Numbered from the stretch's first letter, positions 14,082 to 26,032 are shown. The stretch is DNA of 64,000 bases from Trichoplax adhaerens (GCF_000150275.1 NW_002060943.1:5607950-5671949), one strand, 5' to 3'. A program made the numbers and translations. Notes: generated by a model not told the origin, from the letters alone.

Positions 14082-16778
14082 CTAAAATACATCCATAATA
14101 ATTCCATGAGCTAAAGTCTCCCTAGCATTATGGTATTGTGATACTTGCTCAAGTTCTTCAGGAGCGATCAATTGACTTTTTTTAATATCCGTAGCAAAGC
14201 GATATATAGTGGAAATGACTTCTTTCTTTAGTTTTTTATCATTTAGTGCAGCCTCTGCATTGCTATCTCCTAATGCAACCAATAATGGTAAATAACCGAT
14301 CAAGAATGCTGCCAAAGGCTTGGCTAGGGATGTTAATCGTTGCAATTGACCAAAAGACATTATGGCTGCAAATGTAAAAATAACAATACACAGCATGCGG
14401 ATAAATCGTATAAAAGTTCTCCTAGATGATCCTAGATGCTGAGCACAAACTTCCTTATATACAGCTAAGGGAACATAAGCTGCACCATGATGGTCTTCGA
14501 AAAATAATGTCTTAATTTTTTGCAATGGTGTAAATGTTTGATCTAATGATGTTTCCTCGTCATCATAAAGTGGCTGTTTGGGTATATCGATAGGATCGAT
14601 ACGAGAGTTTTTCATTTTTAATGGTGGCAAAGTATACTTTCGATGCTTTCTTCTTGTTTCCGGTTTATTTTGTTGTTGGTCATCGACAACAGCTTTGCCC
14701 AAGATTTCACGTTGCTTATCCAACGAAAACTGACTCTCACGGTTAGATTCTAATTTTTCACATATTTCAAATGCTAATTTTTTCAATTTTTGCTTTCTAA
14801 CATAGCGATCAGATATCACCGAGAATAAATAGTATATAATGATCACGATAAATATAAGATAGGGTGTACTGACATCAGCGTTAACAATTATTCCTACTAC
14901 AGTAAATGCAAAAGTATAAAGAATGAGATAGGCCGACACTGCAAGCAGACCGATTAAAATGATATAAAAATACAGGGAGCAAATGAAAAAGATGATGATC
15001 AATAAAATATTGCACAAACCAGTGATTTTACGCGATAATATTTTATGTACCCCAGCTATGGAAGTTAAAAAGCAATAAACAAGGGGTATTGGCATCAATA
15101 AGAAAACAACAAAAACAGGTAGACATAATATTAAAACTACTACTGGGAGTAGACCGGTTGCCAACATAAAGCCGATACAGCTAAATAATTGTTCACACAT
15201 ATTAACCGATTGCAACATTTGCTTTTTAGCAGCTGTCCAATATTGAATTGGTGTATCCCACACCCAAATTCGATAATTACTCCAATAAGTTGAACTGAAA
15301 AGTAAGCTACGATTTTTTGCCACAGTACGATGGAATTTAACAATTTCATGGCTACCGTGAGTACTGAAGATTGCCGGTAAGTTGCTCTTTTCTTCTTTTC
15401 TTTCTTCATCGTCATCATCACTGTCATCTTCTTCAACCACTTGTAAATCATCTAACCAATCGATAAACACATTATTGGTTAGCGAATCGGTGGTTAGTGT
15501 AGCAACTATCCAAGCACCAACGATGACAAATAAACCAAAACCACCACATACGGCAGGTATTAGATATTCATAGAGTTGCTGTTGAGTTAAATTGGTTAAG
15601 TAGACTCTTTCAAATAGTTGTCGATTAATAGTTAATTGTAATGCCAAGAAAATAACGATGACGATAGGGGATAATAAAATAAATAAAATTTGGTAGCAAC
15701 GATTGGTTTTCCAGTTCCAACGCTTAGGCAAGACTTGAAATGGGACATCGCCATCTAAAATAATGAGTTCGGTATAGGAATATTTATCAAAATCAAAAAG
15801 TTGTCTTAAATTGCGCTTGTTAAAGGTAGCGAGTTCTTTATCATCTTGTATGCTAATTTTATGCTGCTTGCTAGCATCAGGTTCATCTTGATGGTTTATT
15901 CCATAGTCGTTATTATTATTTGCCTGTTGCTGTTTTTTATTTTGACGAGATGACGATCGCGGTTTCTTTCTTTTCGATCGGTAGAACCAACGCTCATATT
16001 CTTCGCTAACTTCATTTAAGATTTTTTCCGGGACGTACAAGACTACCAAAACGATAGAAGCATAAATCATTACATAAAGGATATTTAACCAGCCGTTAAG
16101 TTCAACAGGATGATTACAGTCCCAACTGCCAGAAAGGCTATCGAGCTCATTGCAGCATTCATAAGCCAGTTGATTTTGTACCAGCCATAAAAATGCTTCA
16201 GATTGAGCTACACGATGGCACATCATATGTAAATTGTAATCCGTCTGAGTTATTCCCGATAAAAATTTGCCTATAACTTTTCGTTTACAGGTTTCGTTTA
16301 AACTAGCTAAACAATTATTGGGTGTTGCTGTAATGTTAATTGTGGCTGTTCGTTGAAATAAAGTTAACGTTCCCATACTAAATATATTGATATCAAAAGG
16401 TAACGCGAGATAGGATCGTCCATATGTTTCTAGCGCCCAAACCCATTTATCAGCTTCATAACTTGAGGCAAGATTAGCCGCCAAGGATAAACCATTTGTG
16501 TCATTATTGATCGCCAAGGTTAATGTGATAATGCGGAATTTATTTTGCTTCTTTAATGCTAGAAATTTATTGATAGAATCTGTCGTTGCAGTTAAACTAC
16601 ATTGATTTAAGCAATCGTTAGAGGTTGCTGCTGATGTCGTTGATGTTTTAACTATAATTAAGAGTAAAATGGTTACCAATGCATGAATTAACCAGCTTTG
16701 ATTTCCCATCCTTGCCATGTTATTGAAAGAAAATGGTGGAAGTGGAAGGGAGGCCCGATAACAACTTGATCGTGGCAA
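14082..16778 (-). CDS. Intronless multi-pass membrane protein, 898 aa, unknown family
   Basis: One uninterrupted reading frame. A hydrophobic segment at residues 29-44 looks like a signal peptide or anchor, so M21 or M24 could be the true start. An ectodomain of about 180 residues follows, with at least eight cysteines and several N-x-S/T sites. Membrane segments lie near 229-250, 361-383, 405-428, 534-575 (probably two), 587-630 (probably two), 640-656, 789-809 and 821-837. Cytoplasmic-looking loops include a basic Gln/Asn-rich linker (266-292) and an acidic run (449-464). The total of about ten helices suggests a transporter, channel-like or receptor-like surface protein. I do not recognise the family and assign no function. 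It is convergent with the NACHT-TPR gene and has no introns, unlike that gene. Confidence 0.82.
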   Translation of the reverse strand: MPRSSCYRASLPLPPFSFNNMARMGNQSWLIHALVTILLLIIVKTSTTSAATSNDCLNQCSLTATTDSINKFLALKKQNKFRIITLTLAINNDTNGLSLAANLASSYEADKWVWALETYGRSYLALPFDINIFSMGTLTLFQRTATINITATPNNCLASLNETCKRKVIGKFLSGITQTDYNLHMMCHRVAQSEAFLWLVQNQLAYECCNELDSLSGSWDCNHPVELNGWLNILYVMIYASIVLVVLYVPEKILNEVSEEYERWFYRSKRKKPRSSSRQNKKQQQANNNNDYGINHQDEPDASKQHKISIQDDKELATFNKRNLRQLFDFDKYSYTELIILDGDVPFQVLPKRWNWKTNRCYQILFILLSPIVIVIFLALQLTINRQLFERVYLTNLTQQQLYEYLIPAVCGGFGLFVIVGAWIVATLTTDSLTNNVFIDWLDDLQVVEEDDSDDDDEERKEEKSNLPAIFSTHGSHEIVKFHRTVAKNRSLLFSSTYWSNYRIWVWDTPIQYWTAAKKQMLQSVNMCEQLFSCIGFMLATGLLPVVVLILCLPVFVVFLLMPIPLVYCFLTSIAGVHKILSRKITGLCNILLIIIFFICSLYFYIILIGLLAVSAYLILYTFAFTVVGIIVNADVSTPYLIFIVIIIYYLFSVISDRYVRKQKLKKLAFEICEKLESNRESQFSLDKQREILGKAVVDDQQQNKPETRRKHRKYTLPPLKMKNSRIDPIDIPKQPLYDDEETSLDQTFTPLQKIKTLFFEDHHGAAYVPLAVYKEVCAQHLGSSRRTFIRFIRMLCIVIFTFAAIMSFGQLQRLTSLAKPLAAFLIGYLPLLVALGDSNAEAALNDKKLKKEVISTIYRFATDIKKSQLIAPEELEQVSQYHNARETLAHGIIMDVF

Positions 16779-17069
16779 TTAATCGATGTTGCTATGGATA
16801 CACAAATAACATTTTTCGACTCATGACGATCATAAATGACTACTATTAGTATTGATTTCTTGTCATTTGATTATGTGTACCAATAATAGAGATAGTCGTT
16901 GAGTATTGTTTGATAGTTGTAAACAATTATTTTCTAGTGTTCACAATTAAAATATTAAATGGATCTAGTAGTTAAAAAGAATGCGTCCTTGCTCGTTGAA
17001 TTTGATACAGTCATTAATATAGATGTGCATAGACGCCTACTACAGCCTATACAATATAATCATGATGAA
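16779..17069. other. Upstream region of the membrane-protein gene
   Basis: AT-rich spacer between the 5' end of the minus-strand membrane-protein gene and the tandem repeat. It probably contains that gene's promoter. No recognisable motif. Confidence 0.35.
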
Positions 17070-17630
17070 ACGCCGAAAGAGGGTGTGCAAATTCCTGAAT
17101 AGCTACAATCATCATCAAAAATTACTGGTAGCAGCAATAATAAACATCGGATTAGGTGATTATACAGTCAAGGTCTGAATCTCATCACTCGTACTTTAAT
17201 TACGGTAATTTGCTAATTACAGTTAATGGCTGAAAACTAAACGGAGAAAGAAGAGATCGCGGATTCCTAAGTAGCGGCAATGATCATCAAAAATTACTAG
17301 TAGCAGCAGCAATAATATAGCTCACATTCGATTTGCTCATTATTCAGTTAAGATTGGAATCTTACCGTTCGTACTTTAATTACGGTAATCTGCTAATTAC
17401 AGTGAATAGCTGAAAAATAAATGGAGAAAGAAGAGAATGTGGATTCCTAAGTAGCTACAATGATCATCAAAAATTACTAGTAGCAACAATAATATAGCTT
17501 ACATTCGATTTGGTAATTATTCCATTGAGATTGAAACCTTACCATTCGTACTTTAATGACGGTAATCTGCTAATCACAGTTAATGGCTAAATGGCTAAAC
17601 GGAGAAGGAAAGGTGTGATTTCCTGAATAG
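17070..17630. repeat. Tandem repeat, three units of about 172-180 bp plus a partial fourth
   Basis: Units begin near 17091, 17263 and 17443 at the shared words ATTCCTGAATAG or ATTCCTAAGTAG. Each continues with CATCAAAAATTACT, a GTAGCAGCAATAA tract, CGTACTTTAATTACGGTAAT and a GGAGAAAG end. A fourth start is visible at 17617 and then the match is lost. Units 2 and 3 resemble each other more than unit 1. No reading frame is kept, so this is probably non-coding satellite-like DNA. Confidence 0.85.
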
Positions 17631-18741
17631 ATATATCCTTGAACATATGATCTAGTTCTAATGCACTTCATTATCCTAAAACAGCTAAGTTAATACCTAC
17701 AACGGGAAAACTAGTGGAAAGTATCGTACTAATCCTGCAATTAGGTTTGGCTCTTATATGTAGTGTACATTTAATTAAGGATATGCAATATTATGCTAAT
17801 TATATTAAGTGAAAGGGTGGACTTACTGAATTATTCTCGTATCGAGTATATTAACGATCACATCAAGATTTAAATCCAAGTCCCTTGTTGATCACGGTAT
17901 CAATACAGCTTAAAGTTATCGACAGATCTTCATCAATAATGGTAGGGTTTACTGTGATATAAAGTATATTTGTTAAAGTTTATATTAAGGATCGAATTAA
18001 ATTTGGCGTGCTAACAAAGGATGAAAAGGACTATGTAGACTAGGATATTAATTACCGGTATATGGATGTCTCAGAATGAGAGATAATTTAATCCAAGCGC
18101 AGCTTGATAGTTGGCATGATATCCTTGAATTTAATTACATAAACTATAATTTCAATTTAAGACTAAGAATCAGCTTTACAAACCAAGTATTAAATAGAAA
18201 AATAAGCGTACTATAGACGCTAGAATAATCAATAATTCTTATTTCACAAGTAGACTTACGCTATTCTATATTGCCATAATGTAGATCATTATTTCAACCT
18301 TCATTACAATACAATTCTAAGTGACGTTTATTTAGTTGAAACAAGGCAAAATATCAGTAAAAATGTAAAGCTATAAGGCACAAAGCTTATCCTCATTGCT
18401 CTGTCTTCTTCATAGAAACGGGTTTAATTCTGCTACAAAGTTCTATTATTACCAAATATTAGAAACAAGAAAAGACTCCTTGATAGATTTGATACGCCTT
18501 CTTTATTTTCAGTTATCGATCAGAAGTTTGACAGTTACATCATCTGATTTTAAAATAGATCTGTTATCGTTGATCCATCTAAAATTACTGAAATACTGTA
18601 AATAAATTTATTACACCTACATAGATGAACTGCATTTCATGATTAACAAATCCTGCAAATACAGTTCTATATCAATGATTTACGATATTGCTTAGAAATA
18701 AAATCAGGGTAACTGTAATAATATCAATTCCAACTGGCTGA
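17631..18741. other. Intergenic, nothing recognised
   Basis: AT-rich DNA. A 69-codon frame at 18396-18605 has no domain, signal peptide or splice partner that I can see, and I do not call it. The 3' UTR of the minus-strand secreted-protein gene probably enters from the right. Confidence 0.4.
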
Positions 18742-19425
18742 TTATTTATTTACACAACCAAACATAAACCACATTCCGTTGGTACTGCAGTGATCATCAC
18801 TCTCCTCATCATCGGATTGGCGCACTTCCTTCATGATGGATCTTAACATGAAATCGCTTCTAGCTGGTTTTTCTATAAAATAATATTTTCCAACAGAGAA
18901 GTTAAGTGGCACTGTCGATATCTACTAAACTTATCTAGTTTGTAATTGGTATACCTGCAATGCACTGATTATATATATCAGCATTATATAATTTGCTCAA
19001 ATTGACGAAGAATTTTTGGACACCATTAGGAGTGTTGCAAGGTTTGGTGCCTACGGCTAGGCATCTTTCTAAGATTTTCCAACGGTCACATGATACCTTA
19101 GAGCTATAACCCAGTTCATATTTTAAAGTATCCATTTTAGCAAATTGAGCGCAAGTGGTTAGGGATACCAGGGCTTCTGGACAACTAGCTGATTTCTTGA
19201 AAGCTGTATAGTATTAAATAAAAATATAGTGATTAAGCTTTAGTACCTATATGTAGCGAATCCCTGTGGATAGTGGTTATGAATAACATGATATTCGCCA
19301 TAATATATTGACTCACGCCATAGAGGATCCCAATTTTCTAATTCATTTTCTCTTTTTGACACTGAAACGGCATTTATAGCTGCTGTAGCCAAAAGTGCAG
19401 ATAACATTAAACTGATGGTATGCAT
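18742..19425 (-). CDS. Small secreted cysteine-rich protein, 3 exons, 162 aa
   Basis: Minus-strand exons 19425-19317, 19203-18955 and 18872-18742 give 109, 249 and 131 nt, or 163 codons with the stop. Intron 1 has donor GTGAGT and acceptor ACAG; intron 2 has donor GTATAC and acceptor ATAG. The N terminus MHTISLMLSALLATAAINA is a clear signal peptide. The mature part has eight cysteines, which could form four disulfides, and an acidic stretch (DDEESDD) near the C terminus. Exon 1 can also be read on to FATYRY, where another GT (GTACTA) exists, but that donor leaves a phase that no acceptor of exon 2 satisfies, so I prefer the GTGAGT donor. No family recognised; a secreted venom-like, antimicrobial or digestive role is possible but not supported. 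Confidence 0.68.
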
Positions 19426-22400
19426 CTTGTAATCAATAGTGTGAAAGTGAATACAAGGGGCTAAGGATGCTGTAATTAGAATGAGAGTCTAGACTCAATT
19501 GCAGTCTTATTTATATGCTTCCAGCTGATCGTCAATTTAGTTTCGGTTGAATCAAATGATTGGTAGTATATTAGAGAAATAGTAGCACTCTGTTTTGCTA
19601 AGGAATTTCAAATGGATCAATATCTGATATGAATAGTTTTCCTTGGTCCATTTAATATGACAGGAAGATCATGTATGAATTATTAATTACCGCTTGTGGA
19701 TGTTGAAATGGATAACATAATGGAAATAGATATTGAGTCATCGAGGAAGAAGATTATTTCAAAGTATCCTTGAATTAATAAATTCAACCGATTTAAGATC
19801 GACTAATGTAATACGATATATTTATATCAATAGAATGATTCTTATATTAAAGGTACTAACTTGTAGAGTTTGGAATACTGTATTAGTAAATATATTTCAC
19901 GCCTAATGGCTAAAATATTCTGATAGCCTAACGAATTAGTGTCTATGAGGGAATATCTATCAGAAATATTCTCATGGTAGAACGGTCAGTTTCTTTATGA
20001 AGCTACCGTGGTAGTTTATTTTTCATAAGGTTTCAAACTGATTAATAAGTTATCCTCCATTAGAGTACTTAAATTTAAGAATATTATTATAATAAGATAT
20101 CGCACTTATTGATACCTAAGTTTTAATGAGATATTCTTATGTTGAAACATATTTTAACACAGAAGAGTGGTTATTCTAGAATCAATATTTGCAGGTAAAT
20201 TCAAGTAATATAAATAAATTAATCTCCGTAAGACAGTATTTTATTTAGTTATAATACAAAATTCGCGAAATTATCCTGTATCCAGTATTAATTTGAGCCC
20301 TAAAATTATGTGAGAAATTAAACTTTCTCAGACGATAGTTACTTCTGTATGTATTCTAAAAATATAATACAGTTATTTTAAAGCTACTTTCCGCGTAGTT
20401 TTTCTTTGAAATAACATAATATGTTATTGCTGCTATTAATGAGATTTAGAATGCAAGACCACACTTATGAAGTTATTCTATATATTATTTTGTTTACTAA
20501 TACTTAGTTATAGAATGAATTTATCAATATCTATTAAATATTTCATGTAAAAATAAGCGGCATGGTAATTTATTCAAGATATTTTCTGTCTTGAACCCTG
20601 AGTATGTGCATGTATAGTCGTAGTGAACACTTGATCAACATAAGTTATTGCCAAAATAAATCGGTAGTATTCATGGCGTTAAACGAAGTAGGGGAAATCC
20701 ATTGAATACATAGATTACGTTTTAAATTTCCCTTTTATTATCATTACCTCTGCATATATCGAAATACAATTGAGCATGATGAAAACTCAGCGTCAGATAA
20801 GCAATTGACCTAATTTCTATAGAGATTTATGAAAAGTAAATTTGGATCTGTAAAACTAATCGAGTTAAAGAAACATTTCTATTTGTTAAATACAATCCTT
20901 TCTTTCTAAGATATGACGGTAAATTACCAAAATATTAATTCTTAACAAAGCGTATTCAAGACATCAATCATTGTTTAGGTGGATATTAAAGAAGAATACG
21001 GCTACTTCCTATAGCGGTACTTAGAATCTGCTAAATTCTAGAATTTTTTCTGATGCTTGCAGCTGGCAAGGTTAATTATATAATACTATTGCACTCGATC
21101 TAAAGAAAAATACTTTAAGGTTCTTTATACGGTATACAATCATATCTGTTGATAATAAACTGCAATAATCTGGTATTGAAATCAGAGGCTAACAAAAATC
21201 AATTATCGGATAGATCAAATTGTAAAAATAACAAAAGCGTGATTGACGAATTGCGGGTTTTCTATTCTTGCTTTTATTGTTATTAGGCAGTAAAATAACA
21301 ATTAAAATTACCGATAAACATATGATTTAATTCATTTTTGTAGTACAATATCTCTGGACAAATAATCAGTATGCATGAGATTCTAAAAATGATCACGATA
21401 AAATAGGCCAAATTTCTTTATTCATAACTAAAAAATGCTCTGCCCTTGATAGTATGTTACTAGCTATATTGAATACCAGTTGTTAATTAGAGTATTGTCT
21501 TCTAAAATTTTTTGTCAATCTTATAGTTTATAGAACTTTAAATCACTTGGATATCTATTGAGGGCTAAAATAAACTAAAAAATGCACTGACTGAGGCAAT
21601 AAATACATCTGAAGTGTTTATATGTGAAGAATAACCATAAAATTCGGCCTTTGAATACCTTAACCGAGTAAATAGTTATTATAGTATCTATAGTGCTGTG
21701 AGAGTCTAGGTTAAATTTTTAAATTCAGTCACTTATTACAGGAAATCGTTGTTTACGGTAAAGACAGATATTAATAAGTCTGCCTTCAAATTTCAATATT
21801 CGATTTAAAAGTAGTTAAGGTTAGTATGTCGACTCCAATAACGTTAATTTATCCACCATGTAACAGATGTAGTTTCAGCTATTGCTAATAAAACTAATGA
21901 AATGAATTATTTCAGTAGACGCAAAAATTACAGCTTGTAAGCAATTCTGAGGAGATAAACAACTGTTAGCATTATTGCTAATAGCTTGTAAATATTAATG
22001 AATCGCTGATAAATATCACGATTAGATTAATCTGTTGATTTATTAATTAGTTAATTCAGAATTGGTCATACTGTACTAATAGGCTAGTTGCATATTGTGA
22101 ATAAATATTTGATAACTAATATGTATATAATTGCATCAGCTAGTTTTTATTATCTTTTATGTCCTATCTTGAATTTTTCTATCCTATTCATGCTGATTTT
22201 TTGAGGTACTAATTGTTACTGTGTAAATATCTTAACTGTATAGATTTACGTGAAGTCTTTATTAATTTTTAATCTTATTTACCCTCCTGTTATTGTGTAT
22301 CTCAAGTTTTATTGTCTCTTGTTCATCATAAATGTGCTACTAGTTCCATTACCGATAGCTATAGTGTGATAAATCAATTGGATGGGATATGCAAGCATTT

Positions 22401-23900
22401 AAAGTCTTTATTAATTTGACAAATTCCAGTCTTGCTTTTATGGCTTTATTTCAATTTTGTATTTATTCATACTCACTATCTTGATCCATTTTAATCTCAT
22501 AATTATTTTGATATCGTTAGTTTTATTGAACACCAGTAGGATGGATGCGCAAATAAGATTTATTAATTTATTATTATATAATCGCGTACGTATAACACAA
22601 TTTATTTTTTCCATCTTGATTGTGCTAATTTTGTGAATACCAATCTTTTTGGTGTATAATTGATTAATTACTTAGAACAAGACTTAGTTGATTGAAAGTA
22701 TTTTTAAATCTATTGACATATGACTTTGTTTCTGTAGCATCTTTTCAAATTTATGAAACCTTTTCTTCTTGATGCTACTAGTCATTCCTGGATCAATGAT
22801 TGTAACGGAATTCATTATATTAGATGGATATAAAGATAAATTTTTGTCGGTTCATTATCGCACACTTTACTTTTATTGCTTATTTCAAGTTTTTTTATAG
22901 AATGGAAGCTTTATATTATTTGCATTGATCGTTAGGTCCATGATTAATTTGTACAAATTTTTTGTTATGCAATGTTGTTTTCATATGATAATTTTAATAT
23001 TTTACGTCTTTGACAATTTATCGTAATTTAAGTGATCCTTTACATGTTTGCTGCTATGATTTGCTGCAGTTAATTAATTTCATAAATAGCATGAGTTAGT
23101 AATGTCTACTTTAATGAATCATTTTGAAATTCACTTTTTAAGCGTTGTTTTCAAGACTAATATTTGTTATCTTAGTTATATTGATCCTTTGAACATGAAA
23201 TTATGCAGATATAGTTGATTACTTATGAAGATTGAATACAAGTATTGGTTTTCGTTCATTCATTCATTATTAATTAGTTAAATATTATAGAATATATCCT
23301 ATCGCTAATGATGATTTAAACGATTCAAAAATATAAATCTCTTGGTTATTTTCTACATTACTGACCATGTATGTTGCGCTTTTGGGTCAATAACGTAATA
23401 GTTTCAGCTTAATTGCGATCTTTGTATATTCATTATATCTTAGCTTGCAGTAAAAGGTTAGATATGAGATGTTATACGCCGGCGCGTTCAGATCAAATAT
23501 AAATACCCTGTGTATCTTGTAAATAAATGTTCTAGCATATTCTATGATTTATTTGAAAAATAACATAATAAACCAGCTCTAATAAGGTAGTTATAATAAT
23601 AAAGAGTGGAATAAATGGATTTGCAACTAATATCCTTATGAACACTAGAAGATTAAAGACTTTAATATCTTATTGGTAATGAAGAGTAAATATCTTATTC
23701 TATATTGTATAAAACTCTATTGACAATACTATGAAAAGCCATAGTATACATTTATTAATCGTTTTTTCCTGTAAGCTATAAGAATAAGGAATTTGTATTA
23801 CGTCAAAGCAAGCGTTGTGTAAAACAATATCTAAATATACGGTAAGTTGTCAATTAAGTAGTTAAAAGTATTTCCTGTTTCAAAAATATTTTCATCATTT
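19426..23900. other. Gene-poor region; T-rich diverged repeat field at about 22130-23480
   Basis: No coding exon recognised over about 4.5 kb. From about 22130 to 23480 the plus strand is strongly T-biased; the line starting at 22261 has 33 T and 12 A in 60 bases. Loosely repeated blocks end in TTTATTAATTT near 22265, 22415 and 22565. This suggests an old tandem array of about 150-bp units. The rest is featureless AT-rich DNA. Confidence 0.4.
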
Positions 23901-24697
23901 GAATGTGCTTATTGGTTGCTATTTTGTAAGAAATGAGTAATATCTAACAATAGTACTGCATAGCTGAAACCATGATTTAACACAGTAGCAAATAGAAATA
24001 GCCATGGACTACTAAAAGAAGACATGGACCTAAATGTCTCGTAACCTAAGCGCATAGGGCTTATGATAAATGAGGGTTGCTGATACCGCACATTATCTAG
24101 TGTATCGCGTGCGAGTACATGCACAGTAATATACAGTATCGTAGTGTAGGCATCGCGGCTATAGCCTCTGTTGGATGCAGAACGGTTCTTCCTTATTAAT
24201 GTACTTTACTAATACATAAATAAGGATAAATATGAAAAGAATATTGAGTAGTCTGAGTAGTAGTAAAGTATGGTAAACGTACAGTGAGTTACTCTACCAC
24301 TAAATACACAGTACAGTAGCAGATCTTTCAATCATCTCCATAGGACTGCTGCACATCCCTTCTTATCCTGCTAACTCATTTGTATTTAGAAGTCCATGAC
24401 TGAACTATTGCAAGTGTCCAGTTCACACGAGAACAATAATAACACCAACCCAAGTAAAGCGCCTGAACGCTACCCATTTCCCTTGCAGCACTAAAAATAC
24501 ATTCATTTTCATTTCATTATTTTATATTTTATTCAACGGTAAAATCTTCCGAAAAACTAAAATCAAAATGCTAAAAATTCAATAATTTTGGCAGAAGACC
24601 TAGACCAGGACAGGACTAATCACTCTTTGGACGGACAGACATTTTAGGCCTCATGGCGTCACCACGAACCAACCGCCACCATAGCAAGTTAAATCAG
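23901..24697. other. Region of mixed composition, no firm gene
   Basis: A minus-strand frame running from about 24195 down to 23909 is open for roughly 95 codons and has a hydrophobic stretch (WLFLFATVLNHGFSYAVLLL), but it has no good ATG and I cannot link it to other exons. Local base composition is less AT-biased than in the flanking DNA. Confidence 0.3.
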
Positions 24698-24751
24698 GGA
24701 CTTCTCCATGGAAAATCCATTTATAAAAATGGAATTTTCATGGAGAAGTCC
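24698..24751. repeat. 54-bp inverted repeat (long hairpin)
   Basis: The left arm starts GGACTTCTCCATGG, runs to CCATTT and is followed by the loop ATAA. The right arm runs from AAATGG to CATGGAGAAGTCC. The arms are about 25 bp and nearly perfect, with one small offset in the A-run. It could be the terminus of a palindromic mobile element or a foldback structure. A 60-codon frame overlaps it but is probably incidental. Confidence 0.8.
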
Positions 24752-24861
24752 ATGGTTCAACGGTCTTGTTCATTCAAACGTCGTGTAAAGAGTGTGTACT
24801 ATATATACAGTGTACACAGTACCTATTCGAAATAGCGAAATGACTATCCAAAATTTGGATA

Positions 24862-25274
24862 GCACTTGCTAGTTGCTATGTTACCAGTACGGTACGGTAC
24901 AACTTGGACTGTACTTCCGTCGGTGCTGTTGAAGTCCAAATTTCCGGTCAAAAGAGTACAAACTGATAGTCAAGCTTTCTCATCAAATCCGCTCGGCCGG
25001 GTTATCCAATCTTAAGGAAATCTGTGCAACACTTGGCACTTGCTAGTTGCTACATTCAAAATGATCAATTATTATGAAATGGTCGACAATCCGTCCCTCC
25101 ATGGTTTCTCTTTTAGTTGTCCTGATGCAGTACGGTACGATTTAGACTGTACTTCCGTCGGTGCTAGTGAAGTCAAAATTTCCGTTCAAAAGAGTACAAA
25201 CTGATAGTCAAGCTTTCTCATCAAATCCGCTCGGCCGGTTATCCAATTCAAGGAAATCTGTGCAACACTTGGCA
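24862..25274. repeat. Two-copy direct tandem repeat (174 and about 239 bp)
   Basis: Copy 1 (24862-25035) and copy 2 (25036-25274) both run from GCACTTGCTAGTTGCTA through CTGTACTTCCGTCGGTGCT and AAAGAGTACAAACTGATAG to GTGCAACACTTGGCA. The shared parts are well over 90 percent alike by eye. Copy 2 carries about 65 extra bases near its start. No coding frame is conserved. Confidence 0.88.
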
Positions 25275-25398
25275 GTATTATCTTGCAATATAGAAGTTAT
25301 ATATTAAAGCTTGTAGTGTACTGTACATACGCCCAGTAGTAATTCAACCATGGTCTGGCACCGTCCATTAACACTTTGTCGAAATCAACGCTATCGCG

Positions 25399-25788
25399 AT
25401 GACCAAGATCCGCGATTACAAAGACGTCTCCCGCCGTCTGGCCCTAGATGCTAGATATTTTAAGCAAGATCCTAGAGCTCCACAATCTAGTGATCATCAA
25501 AGTGCCTGCCATCATGGTAAGCACGGATATCAGGCGAAGGCTCAGTATCGCGATCGTACAGAATTACAGCATATAACAGCTATAATACCTAAAAGCATAA
25601 GGTTTCTGGATGGGACGCACAGTGCAAGTTTAGTTTTTACGCAACATTTTTTTGCCACCTATAAAAAGAATGTCGGCCGTAGCGGTAAATTTATACGTAG
25701 CAAAATTGCATTCTATCTTTGGCAGGACAAAGTAAATTACGCTTGCCATCAACTGTTCCTTTTATGCTTAAAATATATATTTTATTAA
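25399..25788 (+). CDS. Uncertain ORF, possible first exon of a spliced gene
   Basis: An ATG-started frame of 129 codons with less AT-rich codons at its 5' end than the local background. The start reads MTKIRDYKDVSRRLALDARY. A consensus donor, G|GTAAGC, lies at about 25516, so only the first 39 codons may be exonic and the rest intron. I found no partner exon before the bacterial-type block, which could have interrupted the gene. No domain recognised. Confidence 0.25.
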   Translation: MTKIRDYKDVSRRLALDARYFKQDPRAPQSSDHQSACHHGKHGYQAKAQYRDRTELQHITAIIPKSIRFLDGTHSASLVFTQHFFATYKKNVGRSGKFIRSKIAFYLWQDKVNYACHQLFLLCLKYIFY

Positions 25789-26032
25789 AGCTTGTAATGG
25801 GAAATTACCACTATTAAAATCTTAATACAAGTTTAGTATTTGTACAGTTTGTACCAACTATACGTACAGTAGTTGATAATTAACCAACAAAAATCAGTTT
25901 AATATTGGCTAGGTAAAGGGATCAACAAGATTTTATTTATAATATTCAGCCTTTTAAGTACTAGTAGATTTATAGCTCGGATGATGGGTTAAGATCGTTA
26001 CGAGCTTTTGGACCCTTATCTATAAAGATAAC

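Noticed and set aside
15140-15573. Frames overlapping the 898-residue membrane protein on both strands
   Set aside because: They are shadows of the acidic and hydrophobic codons of the real gene.
17070-17630. Possible CRISPR array
   Set aside because: Units are about 175 bp with similar sequence throughout, not short repeats with unique spacers.
18396-18605. 69-codon plus-strand frame
   Set aside because: No signal peptide, domain or splice partner; such frames arise by chance in AT-rich DNA.
23909-24195. Minus-strand open frame of about 95 codons with a hydrophobic stretch
   Set aside because: It has no good ATG (the apparent start is GTG), no convincing splice sites and no family. Kept only as a note in the regional entry.
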